A DNA stretch of 64,000 nucleotides, taken from positions 1-64,000 of IMG/VR virus record IMGVR_UViG_3300009085_000002, one strand, 5' to 3'. The position numbers and the translations under genes are program-made. Positions 6,370-14,700 of this stretch are shown in pieces (position 1 is the stretch's first letter; each line of letters opens with the position of its first letter). This DNA comes from a virus. Below the pieces are notes generated by a model. The model was given only the letters and a program-made list of their open reading frames with translations, made no database searches and was not told the DNA's origin.

Positions 6370-6654
6370 ATGCATTATTATGAATTAATACAATTTCTAA
6401 TTAAAGAATCCCTAGAGAGAGGTATAAAACCTACGATTCTTGTACTAGACAAATTAACTAGAAAAGAATTTTTTAAAGATTCCATGATTAATATACAACA
6501 TTTAGATGGAAGTTTTGTATATTCTTCCAAAGAAATAGAAGATATTTTAGAGAAAAAGGAAATTAAATTAATAACTTTGTCTGGAATTGATTTATCTATA
6601 GAACAAAGTGATGAGATAGAATCATTTAATAAAATACATATAGAACTAAAATGA
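6370..6654 (+). CDS. Hypothetical protein (94 aa)
   Basis: The ATG at 6370 (MHYYELIQFLI) is preferred to a TTG at 6346 that overlaps the previous gene. The protein is small, soluble and mixed alpha/beta, with repeated KE/EE residues in the second half. It overlaps the next gene by four bases (ATGA), so translation is coupled. Function not recognised. Confidence 0.6.
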   Translation: MHYYELIQFLIKESLERGIKPTILVLDKLTRKEFFKDSMINIQHLDGSFVYSSKEIEDILEKKEIKLITLSGIDLSIEQSDEIESFNKIHIELK

Positions 6655-7127
6655 AAAAATTACTAAAAGATTTATTTTTTGATTATTATCTTCCTAAAAT
6701 AGGTTTAGGATTTTTATTGATTCTTATAGGAGATATTTATTATGATTATATTGTAGGTTTCTGTATATTTATACTAGGGGTACTTATACTAGGAATTACT
6801 TTTTTAACTAGTCTATATTTTGCAATAAAAAATCTAAATATAATAAGTAAAATAAAGAGATTTAAGGCAACTCAACTTAGAAAAAGATATGCTAGGGCAC
6901 ATACTACCTTAGATAGTGAGGGGTTTATTAAGATACTTCATTATAAAAATTCGTGTTACTATAAAGATTACTATGTAGAATCTAATATAATTAAAGATGC
7001 CTGTAGAACTAGAAAACAATTAGAAAAAGAGTTTTTAAAAGTAAGAACTGAATATATAAATAATTTACTGGAAATAGATGAATTAAAATTAGAAATACTA
7101 TATCTAAATAAAAAATATGAAAAATAA
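6651..7127 (+). CDS. Membrane-anchored coiled-coil protein
   Basis: A 158-residue protein with two hydrophobic segments near the N-terminus (about residues 15-35 and 38-60), then a basic stretch, then a C-terminal helix with regular Leu and Glu/Lys (from residue 115), which looks like a coiled coil. The topology suits an envelope-associated protein. It overlaps both neighbours by a few bases. Function not recognised. Confidence 0.6.
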   Translation: MKKLLKDLFFDYYLPKIGLGFLLILIGDIYYDYIVGFCIFILGVLILGITFLTSLYFAIKNLNIISKIKRFKATQLRKRYARAHTTLDSEGFIKILHYKNSCYYKDYYVESNIIKDACRTRKQLEKEFLKVRTEYINNLLEIDELKLEILYLNKKYEK

Positions 7128-7482
7128 AGTTATAAAACTTAAAATAAAAAGTCCAATTGGCTGGGTATATTTTAATGATTGGAAAGAATTAAAGTTTATA
7201 ACTAGTGATTGTATAGGTTATTTTACACGAATAAGAAGATCTTATGAAAGTAAACCTATTACAAAAATTAAATATATGATCCCAGGAAAGAACAAGAATG
7301 AATTTACATTAATATTTCAAGAGTCGTGGTTTAATAAAGGAGATATATTAGAAACTCAGGATAAACTCAAATATAAAGTAGTTAAAGTTTATAAATATAA
7401 TTGGTATAGGAAATTACGTAATTTTTTAGGATTAAGTTTTAAATCATCTAAATGTATTAAAGTAAAAGAGTGTGGAAAATAA
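7117..7482 (+). CDS. Hypothetical basic protein (121 aa)
   Basis: A 121-residue, strongly basic, apparently beta-rich protein from ATG 7117 (KSPIGWVYFNDWKELKF near the N-terminus; KGDILETQDKLKYKVVKVYK later, which resembles a small SH3-like or barrel segment). No family recognised. It overlaps its upstream neighbour by 11 bases and the next gene by 11 bases. Confidence 0.55.
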   Translation: MKNKVIKLKIKSPIGWVYFNDWKELKFITSDCIGYFTRIRRSYESKPITKIKYMIPGKNKNEFTLIFQESWFNKGDILETQDKLKYKVVKVYKYNWYRKLRNFLGLSFKSSKCIKVKECGK

Positions 7483-7771
7483 TATTTTAGATTTTAAAAA
7501 GAGATTATTAATTAATGAAGAAATAGAATGTAAAAATAATACTTCTATTAAGTTAGGGCCACTAAAAAGTACAAGATTACAAGAGAATATATCTTATACT
7601 TTCCATTTATGCTCTAAGTTTCATAGTGAATATATTTTTGGAGAATCTTTTAGGGATTTAATCACTTTAGATAAGGAGGATATAGAATATTTTAAGAGGA
7701 AATATTTACCTAAATTAGAAGAAGAATTAAATAATAAATTAGAAAATATTAAAAAAGAGTATGGAAAATAA
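7472..7771 (+). CDS. Hypothetical protein (99 aa), GTG start
   Basis: The start is GTG at 7472, overlapping the upstream stop by 11 bases. The same arrangement recurs at the next junction, where a nearly identical sequence (GAGTATGGAAAATAA against GAGTGTGGAAAATAA) begins the 7761 gene with ATG, which supports the GTG. The protein is soluble and ends in an acidic helix (LPKLEEELNNKLENIKKEYG). Function not recognised. Confidence 0.55.
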   Translation: MENNILDFKKRLLINEEIECKNNTSIKLGPLKSTRLQENISYTFHLCSKFHSEYIFGESFRDLITLDKEDIEYFKRKYLPKLEEELNNKLENIKKEYGK

Positions 7772-8246
7772 ATATTATACTCCTAATATAACTGAATTCT
7801 ATGTAGGATTTGAATGCGAATTCTTTAATAATCAGCAAGATAAGATATGGAAGAAGGAGATATGTGATGAAGATGCTGTTTCAATTGCATATACCACATA
7901 TGAGCACGGTACTTCTGAATGGGAAGATAATATAACTAAAGTATTTAGAGTTAAATACTTAGATAAAGAAGATATAGAAAGTTTAGGATTTAAACAAATA
8001 GAGTATAATAAATCTTTTAGTTCTTCTTGGGCAACACAGTTTGAAAAGAAAGATTACATACTTTATTTAAGTTCAATTCACATAGATTCAAATTCAAAAG
8101 CACTCTTAATAGGTATATCTATAAAAGATAAAGTTAGGTGTTTAAATAAAGATATGACTTATAAAGAAGTTTCTATATTTAGAGGATTTATTAAAAATAA
8201 ATCAGAACTTAAAGTATTATTAAGGCAGTTAAATATACGAGAATGA
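7761..8246 (+). CDS. Hypothetical protein (161 aa)
   Basis: A 161-residue soluble protein from ATG 7761 with mostly beta-like segments (ITEFYVGFECEFFNN at the N-terminus, YILYLSSIHIDSNSKALLIG later). It resembles small phage proteins of this size whose function is unknown. The stop overlaps the start of the 42-codon frame at 8243 as ATGA. Function not recognised. Confidence 0.55.
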   Translation: MENKYYTPNITEFYVGFECEFFNNQQDKIWKKEICDEDAVSIAYTTYEHGTSEWEDNITKVFRVKYLDKEDIESLGFKQIEYNKSFSSSWATQFEKKDYILYLSSIHIDSNSKALLIGISIKDKVRCLNKDMTYKEVSIFRGFIKNKSELKVLLRQLNIRE

Positions 8247-8371
8247 AATATTTATATTTTAAACATAAATTAACACAAGTAACTGGAGTTATGACAGTAG
8301 ATCCTAGAGAAGAACTTGAAGTATTAAAGCTCAAGTATAAAAATTACGACGTTAAATTATTAAATTTTTAA
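8243..8371 (+). CDS. Very small protein (42 aa)
   Basis: A frame of 42 residues from ATG 8243 (MKYLYFKHKLTQVTG) to TAA 8371. It overlaps the previous stop as ATGA and ends four bases before the next ATG, so it fits the operon exactly, which is the main reason to believe it. The second half is helical (DPREELEVLKLKYKNY). Function unknown. Confidence 0.5.
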   Translation: MKYLYFKHKLTQVTGVMTVDPREELEVLKLKYKNYDVKLLNF

Positions 8372-8374
8372 TGT

Positions 8375-8665
8375 ATGATTAAAGAATTCACATTAGGAGC
8401 AGTTAAATGGAAAGTAGAAATAAATAATAAACTTACAGATGAGAATGGGATATATGGTAGATGTATTCCAGATAGTTCTAAAATAATTCTAGCGGATAAT
8501 TATAGAAGTGTAAAAAGAACTAAAGAGTCTGTAGAAGAAACATTATATCATGAAGTTGTACATGCTATATTAAGTTCTTTAAATTATATAGATTTATATC
8601 AGGATGATTTATTTGTACAACAATTAGCAGTATTATTATATCAGTTTGATAAAACTAAGAAATAA
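8375..8665 (+). CDS. Small zinc-metalloprotease-like protein
   Basis: A 96-residue protein with HEVVH at residues 59-63 in the setting EETLYHEVVHAILSSL, the HExxH zinc signature of metallopeptidases such as the ImmA/IrrE and SprT-like groups. The N-terminal part forms probable beta-strands (FTLGAVKWKVEI and CIPDSSKIILAD), as expected before the active-site helix. It is shorter than most such peptidases. Its substrate is unknown; a host repressor or regulator is a possible target by analogy. It overlaps the next gene by one base. Confidence 0.65.
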   Translation: MIKEFTLGAVKWKVEINNKLTDENGIYGRCIPDSSKIILADNYRSVKRTKESVEETLYHEVVHAILSSLNYIDLYQDDLFVQQLAVLLYQFDKTKK

Positions 8666-9594
8666 TGAATATAATACAAATAGTAGATAGTTTTAAACAA
8701 AAGCCTTATCTTATAAGAATGGGTAAGTCTAAGATATCTAAAATACTTAATTGTACTGAAGAAGATGTAGTTAAAGCTAGAAAAATTATTAAAAATAAAC
8801 AAACTAATCGTGCAATAAATATGGTAAAGGCACGATCACCAAAAGCAAAAATATTATTATTTGATTTAGAAACTTCTCCAATAACAGCTTATGTATGGAA
8901 GACTATAAAAGAATTTATACAACCAGAACAAATAATAAGAGATTGGACCATATTAACTTATTCAGCTAAATGGTTAAATGAAGATAAAATATTTAGCGGC
9001 ACTGCAAAAAATGAAAAAGATTTTAATGATTATAACTTAGTTAAAGAAATGTGGTACTTACTAGATGAAGCTGATATAATTATAGCCCATAATTGTAATA
9101 GGTTTGATAGAAAAAGAATAAATGCCAGATTTTTATTTCATGGTCTAACTCCACCTAGTCCTTATAAAGTTATAGATACTTTAGAGATTGCTAAGCATAA
9201 TATAGGAACTACTTATGGTAAATTGGATTTTTTAGCTAAATATATAGGTAATGAAGGTAAGATGGAACATGAAGGTTTCTTATTATGGAGAAAATGTATG
9301 GAAGGAGATCTTGTTGCATGGGATACAATGTCAGAATATAATAAAAAAGATGTAATTGAATTAGAAAAATTATATTTAACTCTAAGACCTTGGGATAGTA
9401 GACATCCTAACTTAGGAGTATTTAAAGAAGATCCTAATATGTGTTGTACTAAATGTGGTTCTAAAAATTTAGAATATATGAAGGATGTTTATACTAATAC
9501 ACGTGTATATAAATTATATAAATGTAATGATTGTCATGGATGGAGTAGGAGTAGAACTGGACAAAATAAAACTAAAGCATTAATAACACAATAA
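8665..9594 (+). CDS. DnaQ-like (DEDD) 3'-5' exonuclease with zinc ribbon
   Basis: A 309-residue protein. Residues 1-45 look like a helix-turn-helix (SKISKILNCTEEDVVKARK). Then comes an RNase H-like exonuclease fold: LLFDLETS (Asp67, Glu69), IIAHNCNRFDRKRINAR (second Asp), and MSEYNKKDVIELEKLY (third and fourth acidic region, with the Tyr of the DEDDy type). The C-terminus has CTKCGS and YKCNDCHGW, a four-cysteine zinc ribbon. It probably trims DNA or RNA 3' ends; its target is unknown. It is adjacent to the metalloprotease-like gene in one transcript. Confidence 0.75.
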   Translation: MNIIQIVDSFKQKPYLIRMGKSKISKILNCTEEDVVKARKIIKNKQTNRAINMVKARSPKAKILLFDLETSPITAYVWKTIKEFIQPEQIIRDWTILTYSAKWLNEDKIFSGTAKNEKDFNDYNLVKEMWYLLDEADIIIAHNCNRFDRKRINARFLFHGLTPPSPYKVIDTLEIAKHNIGTTYGKLDFLAKYIGNEGKMEHEGFLLWRKCMEGDLVAWDTMSEYNKKDVIELEKLYLTLRPWDSRHPNLGVFKEDPNMCCTKCGSKNLEYMKDVYTNTRVYKLYKCNDCHGWSRSRTGQNKTKALITQ

Positions 9595-9604
9595 ATTATA
9601 AATT

Positions 9605-9919
9605 ATGCAAAACGAAGAATTAAAACAAGAAGATGTAATTAAAGAAGAAGTTAAAATTGAAAAAACTGAAAAAGATAAGAATAATAGAATTAAAGAAGCT
9701 AAAATTAAATTAGAACATTATAAAAATTTTCTAAAAACAGAGTTTAATTTTTTAGATTTAGAAAATAAATTTTTAAAAGCTAAGATAGATAATCACTTCT
9801 TAACTCAGAAATATAATGAAATATTTAAGCCTAAATCAACTATTGAACCTATAGTTGAAAAGATGGAAGAAGATAAAGAAGAGCCTTCAGTAAAAAATAT
9901 GAATGGTGAAACTATCTAA
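9605..9919 (+). CDS. Charged coiled-coil protein (104 aa)
   Basis: A 104-residue protein from ATG 9605 composed almost entirely of Glu, Lys, Asp and helix-forming residues, with regular leucines (EHYKNFLKTEFNFLDLENK), typical of a coiled coil. It is the last gene of the rightward run 5961-9919. A small scaffold-type or regulatory role is possible, but no family was recognised. Confidence 0.55.
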   Translation: MQNEELKQEDVIKEEVKIEKTEKDKNNRIKEAKIKLEHYKNFLKTEFNFLDLENKFLKAKIDNHFLTQKYNEIFKPKSTIEPIVEKMEEDKEEPSVKNMNGETI

Positions 9920-9964
9920 TTATTAAATGGTTAAATATAAAGTTCTTTGATTTATAAAAATAAA

Positions 9965-9996
9965 TTTGCTTTTTGAGTTATTTTTTATTACTTTTG
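9965..9996 (+). promoter_or_regulatory. Bacteroidota-type promoter of the structured RNA
   Basis: TTTG (9965-9968), 20 bases, TACTTTTG (9989-9996): a full consensus match. Start of transcription should be near 10002. No gene starts within 420 bases, so it drives an RNA first. Confidence 0.7.
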
Positions 9997-10001
9997 TTAA
10001 G

Positions 10002-10348
10002 TGATCTTGCTACCCCTCAGATTTTAGAGTAGTAACCTAAAAGGAAAGGGAGAAGTAGATTTGTAAGGATAAGAACTCCAAAAGAGTACACTTCATTGAC
10101 AAGTAAGATACTATCCTGAGATAATCTATAGTCACAAAAAGTTCTTAAATATAATAGTTAGGTAAATGGGGATTCAAGCTTAAGGGTAAAGGAGCTTCCC
10201 TAATTGGACTTCACATCCAATTTTCAGTGATGATAATTTGATTAGTTAATGACTATGAGATAACGTACGGCCTAATTAGAAGTTTTAAGAATGCTTATTA
10301 GAACAAGAGTAGTAAAAGTCTCTAGGGGTTTACTTATGTTCTTTTTTT
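10002..10348 (+). ncRNA. Candidate structured non-coding RNA (~350 nt)
   Basis: This gene-free stretch has its own promoter and ends in a stem plus T7 run. It is visibly richer in G and C than its surroundings and folds by eye into: a hairpin CTAC/GTAG (10010-10013, 10029-10032); a three-way junction GGATA/TATCC (10067-10071, 10112-10116) holding ACTC/GAGT and ACTT/AAGT hairpins; a domain closed by ATCTATAGTCA with TGACTATGAGAT (10124-10134, 10250-10261; one bulged G), holding a GGG-AAGCT/AGCTT-CCC hairpin and a 7-bp AATTGGA/TCCAATT hairpin (10202-10208, 10216-10222); and the terminator. No frame longer than a few codons is seen. No known RNA class was recognised. Confidence 0.65.
10301..10348 (+). 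terminator. Intrinsic terminator of the structured RNA
   Basis: GAACA (10301-10305) pairs with TGTTC (10337-10341) and GTAAA (10312-10316) with TTTAC (10329-10333), with an internal loop, followed directly by seven T. A further 7-bp hairpin ATTAGGT/ACCTAAT (10349-10355, 10371-10377) lies just downstream, before the 10427 gene. Confidence 0.55.
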
Positions 10349-10426
10349 ATTAGGTATTAATTAGTTAAGAACCTAATTATTAGAATATAATAGTAAAGTT
10401 GCGTTACATATATTCAGATAACAACT

Positions 10427-10807
10427 ATGGCAGAAAATAAAAAATTGAAAACTATTGACATAGTTGCTAAAGATCATAAAGAGGTTTTTGACAACTATGT
10501 AAGATTTATTGTAAAACCAATATATAATTTAACTGAGAGAGAAGCTGAAGTGGCTTCTCTTTTATTATACATGTTTAATGTAGAAATTAGTAAAGGTGAA
10601 AGTATAAAGGCAGCAATGTTATTTGTATTTCATCCTGATTCTAAATTAAAGATTATAGAAGAATTAAAAATAACAGAATATACTTTAAATAATATTTTTT
10701 CTACTTTAAGAAAGAAGAAATTTATAAAAGAAAAAGAAATTGAGAATATTAATTTAATTTATGATCCTTCTAAATACAAAGGAATAACATTATATATAAA
10801 TGAATAA
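10427..10807 (+). CDS. Small winged-helix-like protein
   Basis: A 126-residue protein with an all-helical middle part. LTEREAEVASLLLYMFN and LKIIEELKITEYTLNNIFSTLRKKKFIKEKE look like a helix-turn-helix followed by a wing, so it may bind DNA. It is the first gene after the structured RNA and lies upstream of the terminase. Position suggests a role in packaging or in regulation of the late genes, but that is inference. It overlaps the next start by eight bases. Confidence 0.5.
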   Translation: MAENKKLKTIDIVAKDHKEVFDNYVRFIVKPIYNLTEREAEVASLLLYMFNVEISKGESIKAAMLFVFHPDSKLKIIEELKITEYTLNNIFSTLRKKKFIKEKEIENINLIYDPSKYKGITLYINE

Positions 10808-10982
10808 GACTTTACCTAATAATATATATGTAGAATCTGATCTTGGTACATTTTTAGAAACTTCTATAAATATTCTTTTACAATTAGAAGATAATGAGAA
10901 TATTAAGACAGACAGTACTATTTATATAGGTAAAGAATATAATATATTAACATTTAATTCTTATGTTGTACAAACTAGTTAA
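10800..10982 (+). CDS. Hypothetical protein (60 aa)
   Basis: A 60-residue protein from ATG 10800, overlapping the previous gene by eight bases and the next by twenty. The overlaps suggest a genuine coupled gene, but the protein has no recognisable motif; it is mildly acidic and likely alpha/beta. Function unknown. Confidence 0.45.
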   Translation: MNKTLPNNIYVESDLGTFLETSINILLQLEDNENIKTDSTIYIGKEYNILTFNSYVVQTS

Positions 10983-11223
10983 AAGTGAAGTAGATAAAAT
11001 AGCAAAAGCTAAAAAAATACCTAAGAGCTATTTGATGGATATTTTTGAAACTCCTTTTGAGTTGGCTGCACAAATTATAAAACAAGGTCCAGATGAGAAG
11101 GGTAAGTTTAAAAATATAAGAATACCTGGATTTTGTTTATTTTATGTTTCTAAGAGAAAACAAGAAAGTTATTTAAGAAGATTAGAAGAAAAATTACAAT
11201 ATGAGTCTAATAAAAAACTTTAA
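10963..11223 (+). CDS. Small basic protein near the terminase
   Basis: An 86-residue basic protein from ATG 10963. It has an N-terminal helical part (VDKIAKAKKIPKSYLMDIFE), a central stretch with KNIRIPGFCLFYVS, which resembles the IRIPGFGxFxV turn of small phage proteins found near packaging genes, and a C-terminal charged helix. Function unknown; a role near the packaging machinery is inferred from position only. It overlaps the next start by 23 bases. Confidence 0.5.
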   Translation: MLYKLVKSEVDKIAKAKKIPKSYLMDIFETPFELAAQIIKQGPDEKGKFKNIRIPGFCLFYVSKRKQESYLRRLEEKLQYESNKKL

Positions 11224-11737
11224 CATACAAGATAATTTTTGGGAATATAATCAACAATTATCTATTATAGGATCCATTAGTGAACTTTATAATAAAGATA
11301 AAAGTCCACATAAACAAGATAGTTCTAAGATTATGTGGGCTATAGTAATGTTAATAGATATAAATTCTTCAAATAAATATAGAACTTTATCAGAAGAAGA
11401 TAGAAAGAAATTAATAATTACAGATTATTTAAAGAATCCTAAATTTAAATGGGAAGATTATAAAGATATAATTAATGATTATAAGAAATTAGCATTATCT
11501 CCAGAAGAAAGAAGACTTATGGAACATGATATAAAAATGGAAGAGAGGTCTACATTTATAAAAAATACTAAATATAGCTTAGATACTGCTAATTTATTAG
11601 ATAATATGGAAAAGAATAGGGTATTATTAGGAAAAATTAGAAAAGAATTAGTAGAATTAGCAACAGAAAAAGATGGAAATTCTATGAGTGTAAGAGGAGA
11701 TAAAAAATTATCAGCTAGGGAACAAGGTATAATATAA
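11201..11737 (+). CDS. Candidate small terminase subunit
   Basis: A 178-residue, largely helical protein directly upstream (two-base gap) of the large terminase. The C-terminal half (SLDTANLLDNMEKNRVLLGK and the charged helices around it) looks coiled-coil, with a basic C-terminal tail. A small terminase is expected just before terL and would recognise the phage DNA and regulate packaging. Size and position fit, but no diagnostic motif was seen; a structural or unknown role is equally possible. Confidence 0.45.
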   Translation: MSLIKNFNIQDNFWEYNQQLSIIGSISELYNKDKSPHKQDSSKIMWAIVMLIDINSSNKYRTLSEEDRKKLIITDYLKNPKFKWEDYKDIINDYKKLALSPEERRLMEHDIKMEERSTFIKNTKYSLDTANLLDNMEKNRVLLGKIRKELVELATEKDGNSMSVRGDKKLSAREQGII

Positions 11738-11738
11738 T

Positions 11739-14700
11739 ATGAGCTTATTTATAAGAATAAATAATAGAAAAAACTTTTTACTTAAAGAAATTCCTTCTTT
11801 ACATCCAGATAGTATGGCTTATATAGAATATTGGGGAGAACAAACTAAAAGGTGTATAGAAGGTTTTTGGGGAATAGATGATAATAATATACCTTGTAAT
11901 ATAGGAGAAGTTGGTTGGGATAAAGATATAAATTCTAGTAGTTGGAGATTTATACCACCTGTTCTTTATTTTTATATTAATTTTGGAACTATTTTACATA
12001 AACCAGAAGATGCTCCTAAATCTGAGCCACAACAAAAGATGAAACCATTATTAAGAGATTTTGATTGGGAATTTCATTATAATTGGATAGAAGCTAGAGG
12101 ATTCTCTGGATTTGAAGAAGATGAAGAATATACTTGTTTAGAAGATGTATTAGAATGGAAGTTAGGAAGATTAACTAAGAAAAATATACATAAGTCTGCT
12201 TTTAATAAAGATCACAAATTAAAGGAGTATGTACCTACCAGAGAATATATAAGAAGATTGTTTAATAAACCTATGGGTACGCCTATATATCAAAATGAAC
12301 CTAAGAGCTTCTTTGTATTATCTTCACGTGGTGGTGGTAAGTGCCTAAAAAACAGTGAATTAGTATATTATAAAGATAGGGTTGGAACTATTGGAGAAGT
12401 TAAAGCAGGAGATGAAATATATGGATCTGATGGTAAATTAACTGTAGTTACTAATGTATACCCTCAGCCAAAAAAAGTATTATATAAACTACAATTAAGA
12501 GATGGTAGAGAAATTATTTGTTGCGAGGAACACATATGGAAAGTTTTTGATAAATCTAATAGAAAGTTTTTAAATTTAAAATTAAAAGATTTTAAAGATT
12601 CCTATTATAATATAAGAATAGATTCTAAGCATAGAGAGAAATATAAAGAAGCTAAATATGTAAAGGAATTTAAATATGCTATACCAAATAGTATAGGCGT
12701 AGACTTTTCTGAAAAAATACTTCCTATAGACCCATATACTTTAGGTTTATTATTAGGAGATGGGTGTATAACTAATAATTATTATTCTATTAAATTTACT
12801 ACAGGAGATAGTCAACTAGTAAATTGGTTAAAAAATAAGTATCCTGATAAAATATCTATTTATAATAAAGGAAAAAATTATGAATTAACTTTTAGAGGTT
12901 CATTTCTAAATAAAGAATTAACTTGTTTAAACTTATTAGGTACTTACTCTAATACTAAATTTATTCCTAATATATACTTATATAGTAGTAGAGAACAAAG
13001 ATTAGAGTTATTAAGAGGATTAATGGATACAGATGGATTTGCAGATTCTAGACATACGGAATATTATACAACTTCTAGTAAGTTAGCAGATAATGTAGTA
13101 TTTTTGTTACAAAGTTTAGGCATACAATGTAAAAAATCTATTAAAGAGAGTAGTTATAAAGATAAGAATAATAATAAAGTAAAATGTAAGGATTGTTATA
13201 GAATTAGCCTATACACAGATAAAAAAATATTTAATTTAGATAGAAAACAGTCTAAAGTTCAGAAATTATCTAAGACTTCTAAATCTAAATTAGAAAAATC
13301 TTTTATAACTAGTATTGAATATTATGGAGAAGATTATTCTACTTGTATAAAAGTAAGTAATAAGGATCATTTATTCTTAACAACAGGATTTACTATTACA
13401 CATAATTCTTATGATGGTGCAGCTTGTGATGCACATGAACTCTTATTTGATGGATTGAAAAAGTATATACCAGGAACTATTTCTAAAACTGTTGTTAGTA
13501 TTGTAGTAGGTGCATCTATTGGAGATAAATCTTCTGAAACTATAGAAAAAATAGTAACAATGTTTGAAAATTTACCTGGTGGTTGGAAAGAAAATACTAT
13601 AGAGGCTAGACCAAGCCCATTTGCTAAGATAATGGTAGGTTCTACTAAACCTAATAATGGAGATAGTCCTTGGAGAAATGAAATACCTGTTAATGTTGGT
13701 GGTATTGATAAAGTTATGGGTTCTGGATGTAAATTAAAACATGTTATTTTTACTAGTAATAATCCTCAAGCTGCTGCTGGAGGTAGAAATACTATTATAC
13801 ATGTAGAAGAAGTTGGTTTATGCCATAATTTATTAGATGTACATGGATCTAATGAAGCAAATCAATTTATAGACCATTATATAGGAAGTTCTTTATATAC
13901 TGGCACTGGAGGTAATGTTGATAAAATTATGGAATCAGAGAAGATATTTAGAAATCCTAAAGATTATAGAATGCTTGCATTTGATGATATATGGGAGAAT
14001 ATGGGTAGTATAGGATGGTTTGTTCCTGCAACACATACTAATAATAAATTCAAAGATGAGAATGGAAATACTGATGAAGAAGAAGCTATGGCTTTCTATG
14101 AGAAAAGAAGAGAAGATAAAAGAAAGTCTGTAGACTCTAAAGCATTAGAATATGAAATGATGAATTATCCTCTTATTCCTTCAGAAATGTTCTTATCTAC
14201 CAAATCAAATAGATTTCCTTTAAATATACTTAGATTAAGAAAGTCTGAATTAATATCTACCGAATTATCTAAAGGTTTAGGTATGACTGGATTTTTTGAA
14301 GAAGAAGAGGGAGAATCTGTATGGAATCCTACTCTAGATGTAGTTCCAATTAGAGAATTTCCATTATCTAGAACTTCTAATAGTACAGGTTGTATTGAAA
14401 TGTGGGAATTACCTAAGAAAGATAATGATGACGAAATAATTAGAGGAAGATATATTGCAGCTTTAGACCCTGTAGATGATGATGAAGAAAATACTATAGG
14501 GACTAAAAGATCTCTACAATCTTTTTGGATATTAGATCTATGGACAGATAGATTAGTTTTAGAATATACTGGTAGAACTGAGTTTGCAGAAGATTTTTAT
14601 TCACAGTGTTTATTAGCTACTTTATTTTATAAAGCTACAATACTATATGAGAATCAAAAGAAAGGATTCTTTACTTTTATGGATAAAATGAATTATCTTA

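Noticed and set aside
10002-10348. The gene-free stretch as a group I intron or a decayed gene
   Set aside because: No P/Q/R/S set and no interrupted gene on either side; frames are only a few codons long.
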